Shown here: piece after piece, positions 37,384-45,564 of the stretch | How positions within the stretch are numbered: the stretch's first letter is position 1 | Layout of the letters: each line of letters starts with the position of its first letter | Assembly: GCF_014640115.1 (NCBI RefSeq) | Contig: NZ_BMGI01000001.1 | Location: 890,501 to 954,500, forward strand | DNA length: 64,000 nucleotides | Direction of reading: 5' to 3' | Source of the DNA: Sinisalibacter lacisalsi | Lineage (GTDB): Bacteria; Pseudomonadota; Alphaproteobacteria; Rhodobacterales; Rhodobacteraceae | Made by a program: the position numbers and the translations under genes | Notes under the pieces: generated by a model | The model's database searches: none | Seen by the model: the letters and a program-made list of their open reading frames with translations, nothing else | Told to the model about the DNA's origin: nothing

Positions 37384-37860
37384 TCAGCCGCAGACCTGGA
37401 ACTCCACCACGCCCGATCCGCTGCCGAACCGCGACATCGTGTATTTCTCGATGTCGATGAGGTAGCCGTCGCCGCCGAGGTTGTTCGTGCAACAGCCGTT
37501 GCAATCGGCATCGGAGCAAAGGTCGAGCACCTGGACGACGATTTCACGGGCACCTTGGCGCAACCGAAGCATCTTTCCCCGAAACTGGTTCCAGTGCTTC
37601 TGGTGGACAGCCGCGATGTTGCGCTGCGCGACCCAGCTCTCCGATTTCTTGCCGTTGACCCCGGCGAACAACCCCTCCCATTTGCAGCCGTTGTACTTGG
37701 TGCATTCCTCGCTCCCCGGTTCCGGGTAGCTCTCGTAGCTGGTGAGGCGCGCGCGCTGCCAGTCGCCCTCGCAGGTCACCGTCGCCTGGGCCGCCGTTGC
37801 GGTCGGGAGAAGCTGAAGGGCGACGGCCATGAACAGGGCGAAGACCTTCGGTTGCACCAT
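37384..37860 (-). CDS. Secreted cysteine-rich protein, possible double-psi beta-barrel fold
   Basis: A 158-residue exported protein. A Sec signal peptide (VFALFMAVALQLLPTATAAQA) ends near residue 26. The mature part has eight cysteines, including LCSDADCNGCCTNNLGGDGY, and a C-terminal pattern LIDIEKYTMSRFGSGSGVVE that resembles barwin, expansin or RlpA-like double-psi barrels. I cannot assign a catalytic Asp with confidence. The frame is open upstream to 38022, with ATG at 37956 and GTG at 38022, but the signal peptide argues for 37860. It stands alone with its own strong terminator. Confidence 0.7.
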   Translation of the reverse strand: MVQPKVFALFMAVALQLLPTATAAQATVTCEGDWQRARLTSYESYPEPGSEECTKYNGCKWEGLFAGVNGKKSESWVAQRNIAAVHQKHWNQFRGKMLRLRQGAREIVVQVLDLCSDADCNGCCTNNLGGDGYLIDIEKYTMSRFGSGSGVVEFQVCG

Positions 37861-38088
37861 GCTCTGCTCGCCCTCGGCGGTCGTGGTCTTGGGGGAGATA
37901 AGGGTAGAGCGCGGCTTTGCCCCGCCAAGCGGGCGGGCAATGGATCTCAGAATCATGCGTGTTTTCCTGTAGTGGTTCTTGTTCTTGCTGATCTTGGTCT
38001 TGGACCCCGCAAGTTTTTTCACGAGGTCTTAGTGAGGGATAACTTTGTCGGGAATGGGGCCAAAAAGCAGCAAAAGCAGCCCATGACT

Positions 38089-38129
38089 CGATATTCTGGG
38101 CAAATCGGCAGGTTTTTGCCAGAATATCG
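38089..38129. repeat. Long inverted repeat, possible operator or cruciform
   Basis: CGATATTCTGG (38089-38099) and CCAGAATATCG (38119-38129) are perfect inverted arms of eleven bases with a 19-base spacer. Arm centres are 30 bases apart, close to three helical turns. The repeat lies about 230 bases upstream of the cysteine-rich protein start and about 460 before the polymerase gene. Confidence 0.6.
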
Positions 38130-38379
38130 CATGGGTCGGCGGAATTCTTCGTGCGCCAGATCATCTGGGCGTCCGCCACCCGAGCGGGGTTTTCGCAAGG
38201 CTAGGCCGCTGATCGGCCGTGCCCGCCGGGTAGCATGACCTCCGCTCTTGGGAGAATCACCCTGGGGTTGTGGCTCCGCCGCCGGCGCGCGACCGTTTGG
38301 AAGGCTCAGGCCGGGTGCGCGGCGGCAGAGGGTCGGATACCGCGACAAGACGACAGGGAAGCCGTGGGATTCCATCGGA

Positions 38380-38408
38380 TTGACAGGCTTGATCGTATTC
38401 AATTCATA
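38380..38408 (+). promoter_or_regulatory. Candidate promoter of the polysaccharide polymerase gene
   Basis: TTGACA at 38380-38385 is a perfect -35 box. A weak TTCATA at 38403-38408 is 17 bases on. The leader would be about 170 bases. Only the -35 match is persuasive. Confidence 0.3.
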
Positions 38409-38585
38409 GCCATTGTTAGAGGTGGCCTAAATTCAGGAATTGAAAGACATCTTTGATGAAACCGGCTGGTCAACGACCCGACAGAGCGCTTCGCATGAGC
38501 CACGAAAAACGGCATCCTTCGCGCGCCGCCCGTCGGCCTTTGCGACCGACCAGACGGGCCTCGCGGTGACGAGCGTGTCTTGCCC

Positions 38586-41500
38586 ATGACCCAGCCGGAG
38601 CAGGAACGGCTGCCGATGCCGCGGGTGCTGCCTGACCGGCAGGGCAAGGTATTCGAGGATTCGTCCGGCCATCGGCGGCTGTTCGTCATTTTGATCTCCA
38701 GCCTCCTTTCGCTGGTTCTCGCGTTCTTGGCGCTGGATTACCTCTGGCGCGTGGTTCATCTCCAGCCCGTGGCCGAACTCACCCGCGCGCGCGCCACCGC
38801 GGCGCAGGATGACGCCGCCGCGCCACCGGATGATGCGCCACGGGTCGCGCAGAGCCTGCACCTGGCCGAAGACCGCTGCGGCAAGCCGCGCGATGAAAGC
38901 ACGGGAGCGGAGGTATTCGCATTTCTGAAAGCGGACGATCGCAAGGGCCGGGCCGCGTTCCGGGCGCGCTGCAACGAGATCGACGTGCTTCTGGTCGAGG
39001 CGATGACCCTGCGCGAGAACGGTTCGATCGACCTTTTGCCCCGCCTGCAATCCGCCGGGACGCTGGAAAACCTGCTTCGGGTGAACCACCTGCCGCCGAA
39101 CTTCGTGGTCGTTACCCCGGATCCGGTGAACACGGCATCCGTCCTGGGCGCTCGCCTCTCGGTTGCGACCATTGCAGATGCACTGGCCGAGCGCCTCGTC
39201 GAGGCCGCGGCCGGGATAGACGCCAATGGCGCCTGTCTCGATCTGTCCGACCATGCTGACCTGGCCGATCCGAGCGTTCGGCGATTGGTCACGGCGTGGT
39301 CTGCGCGGGCCGCGCTGCCGGGGCAGGAGGTTTGCCTGATTGCCGGGCCGGAGGCGGGGTTCTGGCGCGACCGGGCCGTGATCGCGGCGCTGAATCACGC
39401 GGTCGTGCCAACCTTCGAGGTCGCCAGCCAGCCCAGCGCGCCTGCGCCGCTCGCCCGGCTCGATGCCGGTCCGGGGTCCGCGCTCGCGGCAATACCTCGG
39501 GAGAAGCTGGTCCTTGCGCCGGGGGCGTTCGGCTTGCTGTGGCGCAGCGGGGTGCGCGCGCCGACGATGGTGTCATACGCCGACACCATGCTGCTCGCCG
39601 ATGACCATGGCGCTCCGGTTCTGTTTTCCGAAGCGGTCGGAAACACGCAGGTGAGTTTCGTCGATACAGAGCGGCGCCATCACCAGATCTGGCTTGCCGA
39701 TGGGGTCGCGACCTATCACGCGATGCGGGCCTTGCCCGGTCAGAACCGGTTCGCGATCTGGCCGCTGGGCTATGAAGACCCGGCGGTCTGGGCGCTGCTC
39801 GCTCAGGGCCGGGGCGCGCCCGCGGGGCCTGCGCCGCTCGCCGGCCTTGTCAGCCTCGCCGATCAGGTCGCGCCGTCGGGTGACGGCCCTTTCGTCACCG
39901 CCGCGGCACCTGCGCGGGCGGGGCACCGAGCACTGACCCTGAGCGAAAACCGCGACCGGATCACGCAGGTCGTCTATAGCCGGGTGCCGGTGCCCGCGCG
40001 GCTCGACCGCCCCAGCGCGGGCCCGCTCGGTGAACTCTCGGTCACGTTCAACGGCTTCCCTTCGGAAGACGATCTGCCCTGGCTGCTGGAAGCGCTGGAT
40101 GCGCACAACGTCACCGCGACCTTCTTCGTGTCGACGGGCCAGTTGCTCGATCGGCCCGGCGCCGCGCGCCGAATTGCCGAGCACGGGCACGGCTTCGGCA
40201 CCACGATCGTGCCGCTTTTCGATTACGACCTGCTTGTCGACGGGTTGCGGCGTTTCGGGCTCAACCAGATGCAGATACAGCTCGCCCATGAAACCGGTCA
40301 GCGCAGCGCCTTCATCCGCGAGCGTTCCGGCCGCCTCGCAGATCCGACGACCGTGCGCGATCTCGCGCTGCTCCGGGAGGTGCTCGCCGAGGGCTACGTG
40401 GCGGTGGATGCCGGGCTGATCGTCGCGCGCGACGACGATCCGGGCGCTCTGGCCGACTCGGTGCGCCGGGTCGCCATTGAAACCCGGATGAACCTTCTGA
40501 GCATCAACCTCGACAGCGACCATAACGCCGGCGCCGGATTCTGGGTGTCGGCCCTGCTCGCCGCCCTGCAGGAAGACGGTTTCCGCTTCGTCGGTCTGTC
40601 GGAGCTCGCCGGCGGCGATGCCCGTCTCGACGCCCTTCCGGCAGAGCATGAGGCGGCCCTGCGCGATACCGTCACCTTCGCGGTGATCGGGTCGCTGCAG
40701 GGCAAGGTCACGCTGATGCTGATCGTCCTGCTCGCGTTCAACCTGATCCGGTCGACGTTCTATATCTCGCTGGCCTGCCTGCGCCGCCGCAAGGGGACCT
40801 TCGACGCCGGTTTCACCCCGCCTGTCAGTGTTCTGGTTCCGGCCTACAACGAGGAAAGCGTGATCGAACGCTGCGTGGAGTCCCTGCTCGAGGCCGATTA
40901 TCCGGATCTGCGCATCGTGATCATCGACGACGGTTCGACTGATCACACCGTCGAGACGGTCCAGAGGCGCTGGGCCAGCGATCCGCGCGTGACGCTGCTG
41001 ACGGAGGAAAACCAGGGCAAGTGGCACGCCGAGAACTACGCGCTCGACACGATCGAGACGCCGATCTTCGTTGGCGTCGACGCCGATACGGTGATTGCGC
41101 CCGATGCGATCTCGTGGCTTGTGCAGCAGTTCAAGGATCCGCGGGTCGGCGCGGTGGCGGGATATGTCGAGGTGGGCAATCCTTCAAGCCTTCTGACCCG
41201 GTTCCAGGCGCTCGAATACATCGTCGGCCAGGGCCTCGCGCGCCGCGCCTTCGAGGTTTTCAACGGCATCCTGGTCGTTCCAGGCGCGATCGGGGCCTGG
41301 CGCACCGAAGCGGTGCGCAAGGCCGGCCTCTACTCGCCGAGCACGATCACCGAAGACGCCGATCTGACCGTCGCGGTGCATCGGGCGGGCTACCTCGTGC
41401 GTTTCGAGGAAAAGGCGCTCGCCTATACCGAGGCGCCCGAACGGGTCGGCGCGTTGATGCGGCAGAGAATCCGCTGGTCGCTCGGCATGCTGCAAACCTC

Positions 41501-41966
41501 ATGGAAGCACCGCGGTGCGCTTGCGGAGGGGCGCAGCGTCGGCCTGATCTCGATCGTTGACGCGATCTGGGTGGGGTTCATCACCTTCCTGCTGTCGCCG
41601 CTGGTCTACGTGCTCGGCGCCCTGTATCTGGTGCGTGCGGGCTTTTTCCTAGTCACCAACGGCTTTTCCGGCATCGACACAATGCAGCTCGTCCTGCTCG
41701 GGAGCGTCCTTGGTCTCGTGCTGGTCGACGTGATCACCGCCCTCGCCGCGTTCCTGCTCGACCGCCGCCGAGATCTTCGCCTCGTGGCCCTCGTGCCGCT
41801 TACCCGCCTCGGCTATCGCCAGCTGTTGATGGTCGCCGCGCTGCGGGCGCTGGCGCGCGCCGTGACCGGAAAGCTCTATGGCTGGAACAAGCTGAGGCGG
41901 ACGGGCGCGGTTCACGTGCATCAAGAGAGGGTGAAGGTCGCCATCAAGGACGTTCCGGCGGCATAA
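38586..41966 (+). CDS. Trimodular polysaccharide synthase: degenerate GH18 and NodB domains fused to GT2 glycosyltransferase
   Basis: A 1126-residue membrane protein. One helix (32-50) leads to a periplasmic GH18-like region (about 80-430, with YHAMRALPGQNRFAIWPLGY) and a NodB-like region (about 480-690). Both have lost catalytic residues: the GH18 acid motif reads CLDLSDHADL, and the deacetylase motif TFDDGP reads TFNGFP (487-492), with no HxxxH pair. The GT2 domain is intact: DDGS at 781-784, DAD at 832-834, TED at 922-924, QRIRW at 960-964, then several C-terminal helices. It should polymerise a UDP-sugar (perhaps GlcNAc) and export it. The ATG at 38586 is preferred over a TTG two codons upstream. 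Confidence 0.88.
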   Translation: MTQPEQERLPMPRVLPDRQGKVFEDSSGHRRLFVILISSLLSLVLAFLALDYLWRVVHLQPVAELTRARATAAQDDAAAPPDDAPRVAQSLHLAEDRCGKPRDESTGAEVFAFLKADDRKGRAAFRARCNEIDVLLVEAMTLRENGSIDLLPRLQSAGTLENLLRVNHLPPNFVVVTPDPVNTASVLGARLSVATIADALAERLVEAAAGIDANGACLDLSDHADLADPSVRRLVTAWSARAALPGQEVCLIAGPEAGFWRDRAVIAALNHAVVPTFEVASQPSAPAPLARLDAGPGSALAAIPREKLVLAPGAFGLLWRSGVRAPTMVSYADTMLLADDHGAPVLFSEAVGNTQVSFVDTERRHHQIWLADGVATYHAMRALPGQNRFAIWPLGYEDPAVWALLAQGRGAPAGPAPLAGLVSLADQVAPSGDGPFVTAAAPARAGHRALTLSENRDRITQVVYSRVPVPARLDRPSAGPLGELSVTFNGFPSEDDLPWLLEALDAHNVTATFFVSTGQLLDRPGAARRIAEHGHGFGTTIVPLFDYDLLVDGLRRFGLNQMQIQLAHETGQRSAFIRERSGRLADPTTVRDLALLREVLAEGYVAVDAGLIVARDDDPGALADSVRRVAIETRMNLLSINLDSDHNAGAGFWVSALLAALQEDGFRFVGLSELAGGDARLDALPAEHEAALRDTVTFAVIGSLQGKVTLMLIVLLAFNLIRSTFYISLACLRRRKGTFDAGFTPPVSVLVPAYNEESVIERCVESLLEADYPDLRIVIIDDGSTDHTVETVQRRWASDPRVTLLTEENQGKWHAENYALDTIETPIFVGVDADTVIAPDAISWLVQQFKDPRVGAVAGYVEVGNPSSLLTRFQALEYIVGQGLARRAFEVFNGILVVPGAIGAWRTEAVRKAGLYSPSTITEDADLTVAVHRAGYLVRFEEKALAYTEAPERVGALMRQRIRWSLGMLQTSWKHRGALAEGRSVGLISIVDAIWVGFITFLLSPLVYVLGALYLVRAGFFLVTNGFSGIDTMQLVLLGSVLGLVLVDVITALAAFLLDRRRDLRLVALVPLTRLGYRQLLMVAALRALARAVTGKLYGWNKLRRTGAVHVHQERVKVAIKDVPAA

Positions 41967-42049
41967 GGCCGCTTGGTTGGTTGATTCCGGGTTGCTAGAC
42001 ATTGAAACAGGGGCGGGGCTTTTCCCGCAAAGCAAGGACGTGCCGCATC

Positions 42050-44569
42050 ATGCCTACACGCCGAAGCCTTCTGCGATCCGGTCTGGCTGCCTTGCCGTTA
42101 GGGGCCGCGAATCTCCGCTTCGCCTTCGCCCAGGGCGCGCCCGACAATCTCGTTCTGTGCCTGACCGGCATCGGGCCGGAGACCGCGCCGGAGAGCCTCG
42201 CAGCGGTGGCCGAGGTCTTCATTTCCAACGCGATCCCGTTGTGCCTCGTGCTGGAGGGTGACGCACCGCTGTCGCCCGCGATGGAGATCGCCGCCGATCT
42301 CGCACGGCGCGAGCCGGGCCTCGTCGAACTCGTGGCGGGATATGCGCCCGGCGAGGCGAGCGAGCGCTATTTTCAGATGCTGGCGGCGGGCGCCTTGCGC
42401 CGGCATCTCAGCGATCTGGCCGAGGTCGGCGCGCCGGAGGGTGAACCCCTGGTGGCGCGCTCCGTCTTCACCCGTGGCAAAGGCGACGGGGTGGATTTCC
42501 CGGCCTTCCGCTCGGCCGGCTTCCATGCGCTGCTGGCGCTCGGGGGCGATGGCGGGGCCGCCCGGCTGTCGAGCATCGGGCGGCAGCAGATCGTCTATTC
42601 CGGCGGGGTCGAACTGGATCTGAAAACGGGTGTCGACGCGGCCATCGCCCGTGCCGAAGCCCTGGTGCAGGCCGCCGGGAACGGGCTTCTTGCCTTGCGC
42701 GTGCCATCCGGGGCAGCGCCGGAGGCCGCGCTTCTGGCGGGGTTTGAAAGCGTCGCCGCGCGGTTGCGGGAAGCGATGGATCGCGGATCCAGGCGCTGCA
42801 CGCGGCCGATTGATCTGGTGCTGAGACTCAGCGCCCAGCCCCCGGCTGGCCTTGCGATCGTGCTCAAGCCGGAGAGCGAGAATGCCCTGCAACCCGGCGG
42901 GGTGATCGCCGGCCTGATCGGCGAACTCGATCGCAACGGGTTGCCCTACACGCTTGTGCGCGACGAGGTGCAGGGCACGGGGGCATCGGCCTATTGCGTG
43001 GCCGCCGACACGCAGCTCGGGGCCACCGAAGCCATCCCGCCTTGTGTCCTGGACATGACCGGGGCCGGGGTCTCCGAAACGGATCCGTTCCACGTCGTGC
43101 TGTTCGAGGGGGGCGCCGCCACGGGGCCTTATCTCGGGCAGGATGCCCGGCTCTGGATTCCGCTCCTGCGCGGACGCGATCTTGCCCGCCTCAGCCCCGA
43201 TGCGCTGGCCACGGCCTCCGATCACGCCATCCTGGTGACGGCCGGGGATGTGCCCACCGAACTTGATCGCACCGCCTTGGCGCTTTCGCTTGCGCGCCTG
43301 CGCGACAGGGGGGCGGCGCAGTTCTTCCCGGTGGCCGATCTTGCCGACAATCTCGTCGCACCAGCCCCGATCCTCGGGCGCTTCCAGTCCGCGCGTATGC
43401 GCAGGCACAGCGATCCGCCGCAATCCGGGCGGTTGGCGGCGCTGGAGCGTGACCGGCTGCGGGACGACGCCGCTCTGGCCTGGCGCTTTTTCGCGCGGCA
43501 CTCCAACGAAAAGACAGGCATGGGCGCGGGCACGGTCCAGAAATCCGGTTCCAGCCTGATCAGCTTCCAGCAGGCAACGCTTTGGGACCTGGGCAGCCAG
43601 GTGCAGGGCATCGTCGCGGCCCGGGAGATCGGTCTCATAGACACCGAGGAGGCCGGCGCGGGGATCACCGCGATCTTCGACCATGTCCCGGTGCAGACAA
43701 TCGACGGGTTGCGTCTGCCGCCATTGTTCCTCGCGACCGACAGCGGCGTGGCGTTGCGCCGAGGCTTCGATCTCTGCGACAGCGCGCGGATGCTCATCGC
43801 GCTGGCCTCGGCCCGTGACGCGGGGCTTGTTTCGGAGGCCTATGCCAGCGAGTTCTTCGAGAGTTGGGATATCGCCGCGACGCTCCGCGACGGCCGCCCG
43901 TTCGACCACAAGGGCGGCGGCTGGGTCGAAGCCTTTCAGAACCACTGCACCCCCTACGTTCGCCGCGGCCTTGCCGGCTGGGGGATCGAGGTCGCCTCGC
44001 CCTATCCGCAACCCGACGGGGGCGACAACGCGGATTTTTGCATGCGGCTCCTGCACAGCGTGGCGTTCATCGGCCATTACGCGACCGAACCGCTGCTGCT
44101 CGAAGCCACCGAGTTGGGGCATTCCGCCGCCTCGCGCTGCCTGGGCGAGGTGCTGTTCGATGCCCAGATCTCCTCGTTCGAGACAACCGGCCGGCTCAAG
44201 TGCGTGTCCGAGATCTCGCTGCACGAGGCGCCCTGGTTCACCTACCAGGGGCTGCGCGTCGATCTGCCGGGCGAACAGGGCTGGGTGATCAAGGCGCCCA
44301 ACCCCGACCCGGCCTATGCCACCGACGCCTTCCGCGCGAGTGTCGAGGCGATCAGCGCCAAGGCGGCCTATCTCTGGGCCGCGCATTACCCGCATCCCTA
44401 CAGCCAGCGGCTGGTGAGCCTCGTCCGCGAGAAGGCCCGTGTCGAGGGTTCGGGGTTCTCGGTGGGCGTTTTCACCGGAAGCGGTGAACCGGTGCCGGGC
44501 TATACCGACATCAACACCAACGGGGTGATCCTGAGCGCCATCGCCTACCAGTTGCGCAACCGGGGATGA
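42050..44569 (+). CDS. Tat-exported DUF3131-domain protein
   Basis: An 839-residue periplasmic protein. The N-terminus TRRSLLRSGLAALPLGAANL is a twin-arginine signal. Residues about 35-450 resemble a degenerate polysaccharide-deacetylase-like region without clear metal ligands. The C-terminal half (about 475-835) matches the DUF3131 pattern, an alpha/alpha-barrel type domain often beside GT2 synthases: GSSLISFQQATLWDLGSQVQ, FDHKGGGWVEAFQNHCTPYV, SEISLHEAPWFTYQGLRVDL. It could be a glycosidase or lyase on the nascent polymer. It follows the synthase by 83 bases and is likely cotranscribed. The function is inferred from its neighbours. Confidence 0.8.
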   Translation: MPTRRSLLRSGLAALPLGAANLRFAFAQGAPDNLVLCLTGIGPETAPESLAAVAEVFISNAIPLCLVLEGDAPLSPAMEIAADLARREPGLVELVAGYAPGEASERYFQMLAAGALRRHLSDLAEVGAPEGEPLVARSVFTRGKGDGVDFPAFRSAGFHALLALGGDGGAARLSSIGRQQIVYSGGVELDLKTGVDAAIARAEALVQAAGNGLLALRVPSGAAPEAALLAGFESVAARLREAMDRGSRRCTRPIDLVLRLSAQPPAGLAIVLKPESENALQPGGVIAGLIGELDRNGLPYTLVRDEVQGTGASAYCVAADTQLGATEAIPPCVLDMTGAGVSETDPFHVVLFEGGAATGPYLGQDARLWIPLLRGRDLARLSPDALATASDHAILVTAGDVPTELDRTALALSLARLRDRGAAQFFPVADLADNLVAPAPILGRFQSARMRRHSDPPQSGRLAALERDRLRDDAALAWRFFARHSNEKTGMGAGTVQKSGSSLISFQQATLWDLGSQVQGIVAAREIGLIDTEEAGAGITAIFDHVPVQTIDGLRLPPLFLATDSGVALRRGFDLCDSARMLIALASARDAGLVSEAYASEFFESWDIAATLRDGRPFDHKGGGWVEAFQNHCTPYVRRGLAGWGIEVASPYPQPDGGDNADFCMRLLHSVAFIGHYATEPLLLEATELGHSAASRCLGEVLFDAQISSFETTGRLKCVSEISLHEAPWFTYQGLRVDLPGEQGWVIKAPNPDPAYATDAFRASVEAISAKAAYLWAAHYPHPYSQRLVSLVREKARVEGSGFSVGVFTGSGEPVPGYTDINTNGVILSAIAYQLRNRG

Positions 44570-44579
44570 ACGCGCCCGC

Positions 44580-45353
44580 CTAGCGCTGGGCGATCAGCGC
44601 CATGGCGTCGCGCACCGTTGCGATCCTGATCGCGCCGGCATCGCGCGCCTCGGCGGCGCAGGCCAGGACCGCTTTGTAATCGGCGATGGCCAGCTTGTAG
44701 GGTTCGGGATCGGAGTGAACGAACTCGTGAAACATGAGCACCAGCCATGTTCCGTTCTCGGCGGCAGCGCGTATTTCGGTGCAGTAGGTTTCCGGTGGCG
44801 TGTTCCAATCCACGTTCATGCGCGAGATCATCGTCCGATCGGTGGATTCGGGCCGGTTGCGGCCCTGGCTGCCGCCCCAGGCAAGCAGGTGATTGCTGAA
44901 ACGCTCGGTGACGAGCCCAACCGTTCTCGCGTCGTGGTCGCCGTAGGGCGACGAGAAGGAAACCGGCCGCACGCCGACGCCTGCCTCGATCGCCGCGCGG
45001 GAAATGTCCAGTTCGCGGATGACATCGGCGGTCGACAATTGCGTCAGGTAGGGGTGGGTGTGGCTGTGCGAGCCGATCTCCCAGCCCGCATCGCGAAAGG
45101 CGCGGACCTGGCTCCAGTTCATGCCCCAGGGCTTCGGGCTGTTCTGCGCTGCATTGGCCTCGCTGGTGATCAGGAACAGCGTGCCGACGATGCCGTAATC
45201 CTTCGCGATCCGCAGCCCGTGCATATACTGCGAGCGGCTGCCGTCGTCGAAAGTGATCGACAGAAGCCCGCGCGGCCCTTCCTGCGCCCACGCCGCCAAG
45301 GGCAGGGCGACGGCGAGAAGAAGAGAGCCGACAAACCTTCCAAGGCCATTCAT
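44580..45353 (-). CDS. Polysaccharide deacetylase (NodB/CE4 family), secreted
   Basis: A 257-residue exported enzyme. A Sec signal peptide ends near Ala-Gln at residue 23-24. The CE4 metal site is complete: TFDDG with Asp36 and Asp37, and HSHTH with His96 and His100; SSPYGDHD and WLVLMFHEF are the later motifs. It should remove N-acetyl groups from an amino-sugar polymer in the periplasm or outside. It is coded convergently with the DUF3131 gene (ten bases between stops) and divergently from the phosphoglycerol transferase gene. It supplies the deacetylase activity that the fused domain of the synthase has lost. Confidence 0.92.
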   Translation of the reverse strand: MNGLGRFVGSLLLAVALPLAAWAQEGPRGLLSITFDDGSRSQYMHGLRIAKDYGIVGTLFLITSEANAAQNSPKPWGMNWSQVRAFRDAGWEIGSHSHTHPYLTQLSTADVIRELDISRAAIEAGVGVRPVSFSSPYGDHDARTVGLVTERFSNHLLAWGGSQGRNRPESTDRTMISRMNVDWNTPPETYCTEIRAAAENGTWLVLMFHEFVHSDPEPYKLAIADYKAVLACAAEARDAGAIRIATVRDAMALIAQR

Positions 45354-45564
45354 CCGCAGACGTTCCTTCGGTGGCTGAACCTTGGAATGAGTCTTACGCC
45401 TGTCAAGGCGCGGAGCAATGGAAAAAACCGGTGCTGCGACGATCGGGCATTGCGCGCGCCCGTGTCCGTTCGCATCTTTGACAGACGGAGGAAAAGGTCA
45501 TGAGAGTTTCACCGGCAGGCGGGTGGGGCGAGGCACCCGCGGTGCAGACGGGGAGGGCGCTGCG

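Larger units (their letters stand above)
38023..38585. other. Intergenic region before the polysaccharide locus
   Basis: About 560 bases without a supported gene. It contains stretches poorer in G and C (about 38023-38130 and 38370-38460), a long inverted repeat at 38089-38129, and a perfect TTGACA at 38380-38385. Frames open here have poor composition and no ribosome site. It divides two divergent transcription units and probably holds both promoters. Its composition might mark a junction of acquired DNA. Confidence 0.5.

Noticed and set aside
38019-38402. A possible small gene on the minus strand in the gap before the polysaccharide locus.
   Set aside because: No ribosome site, no hydrophobic or structured pattern, and unusual composition for a gene.
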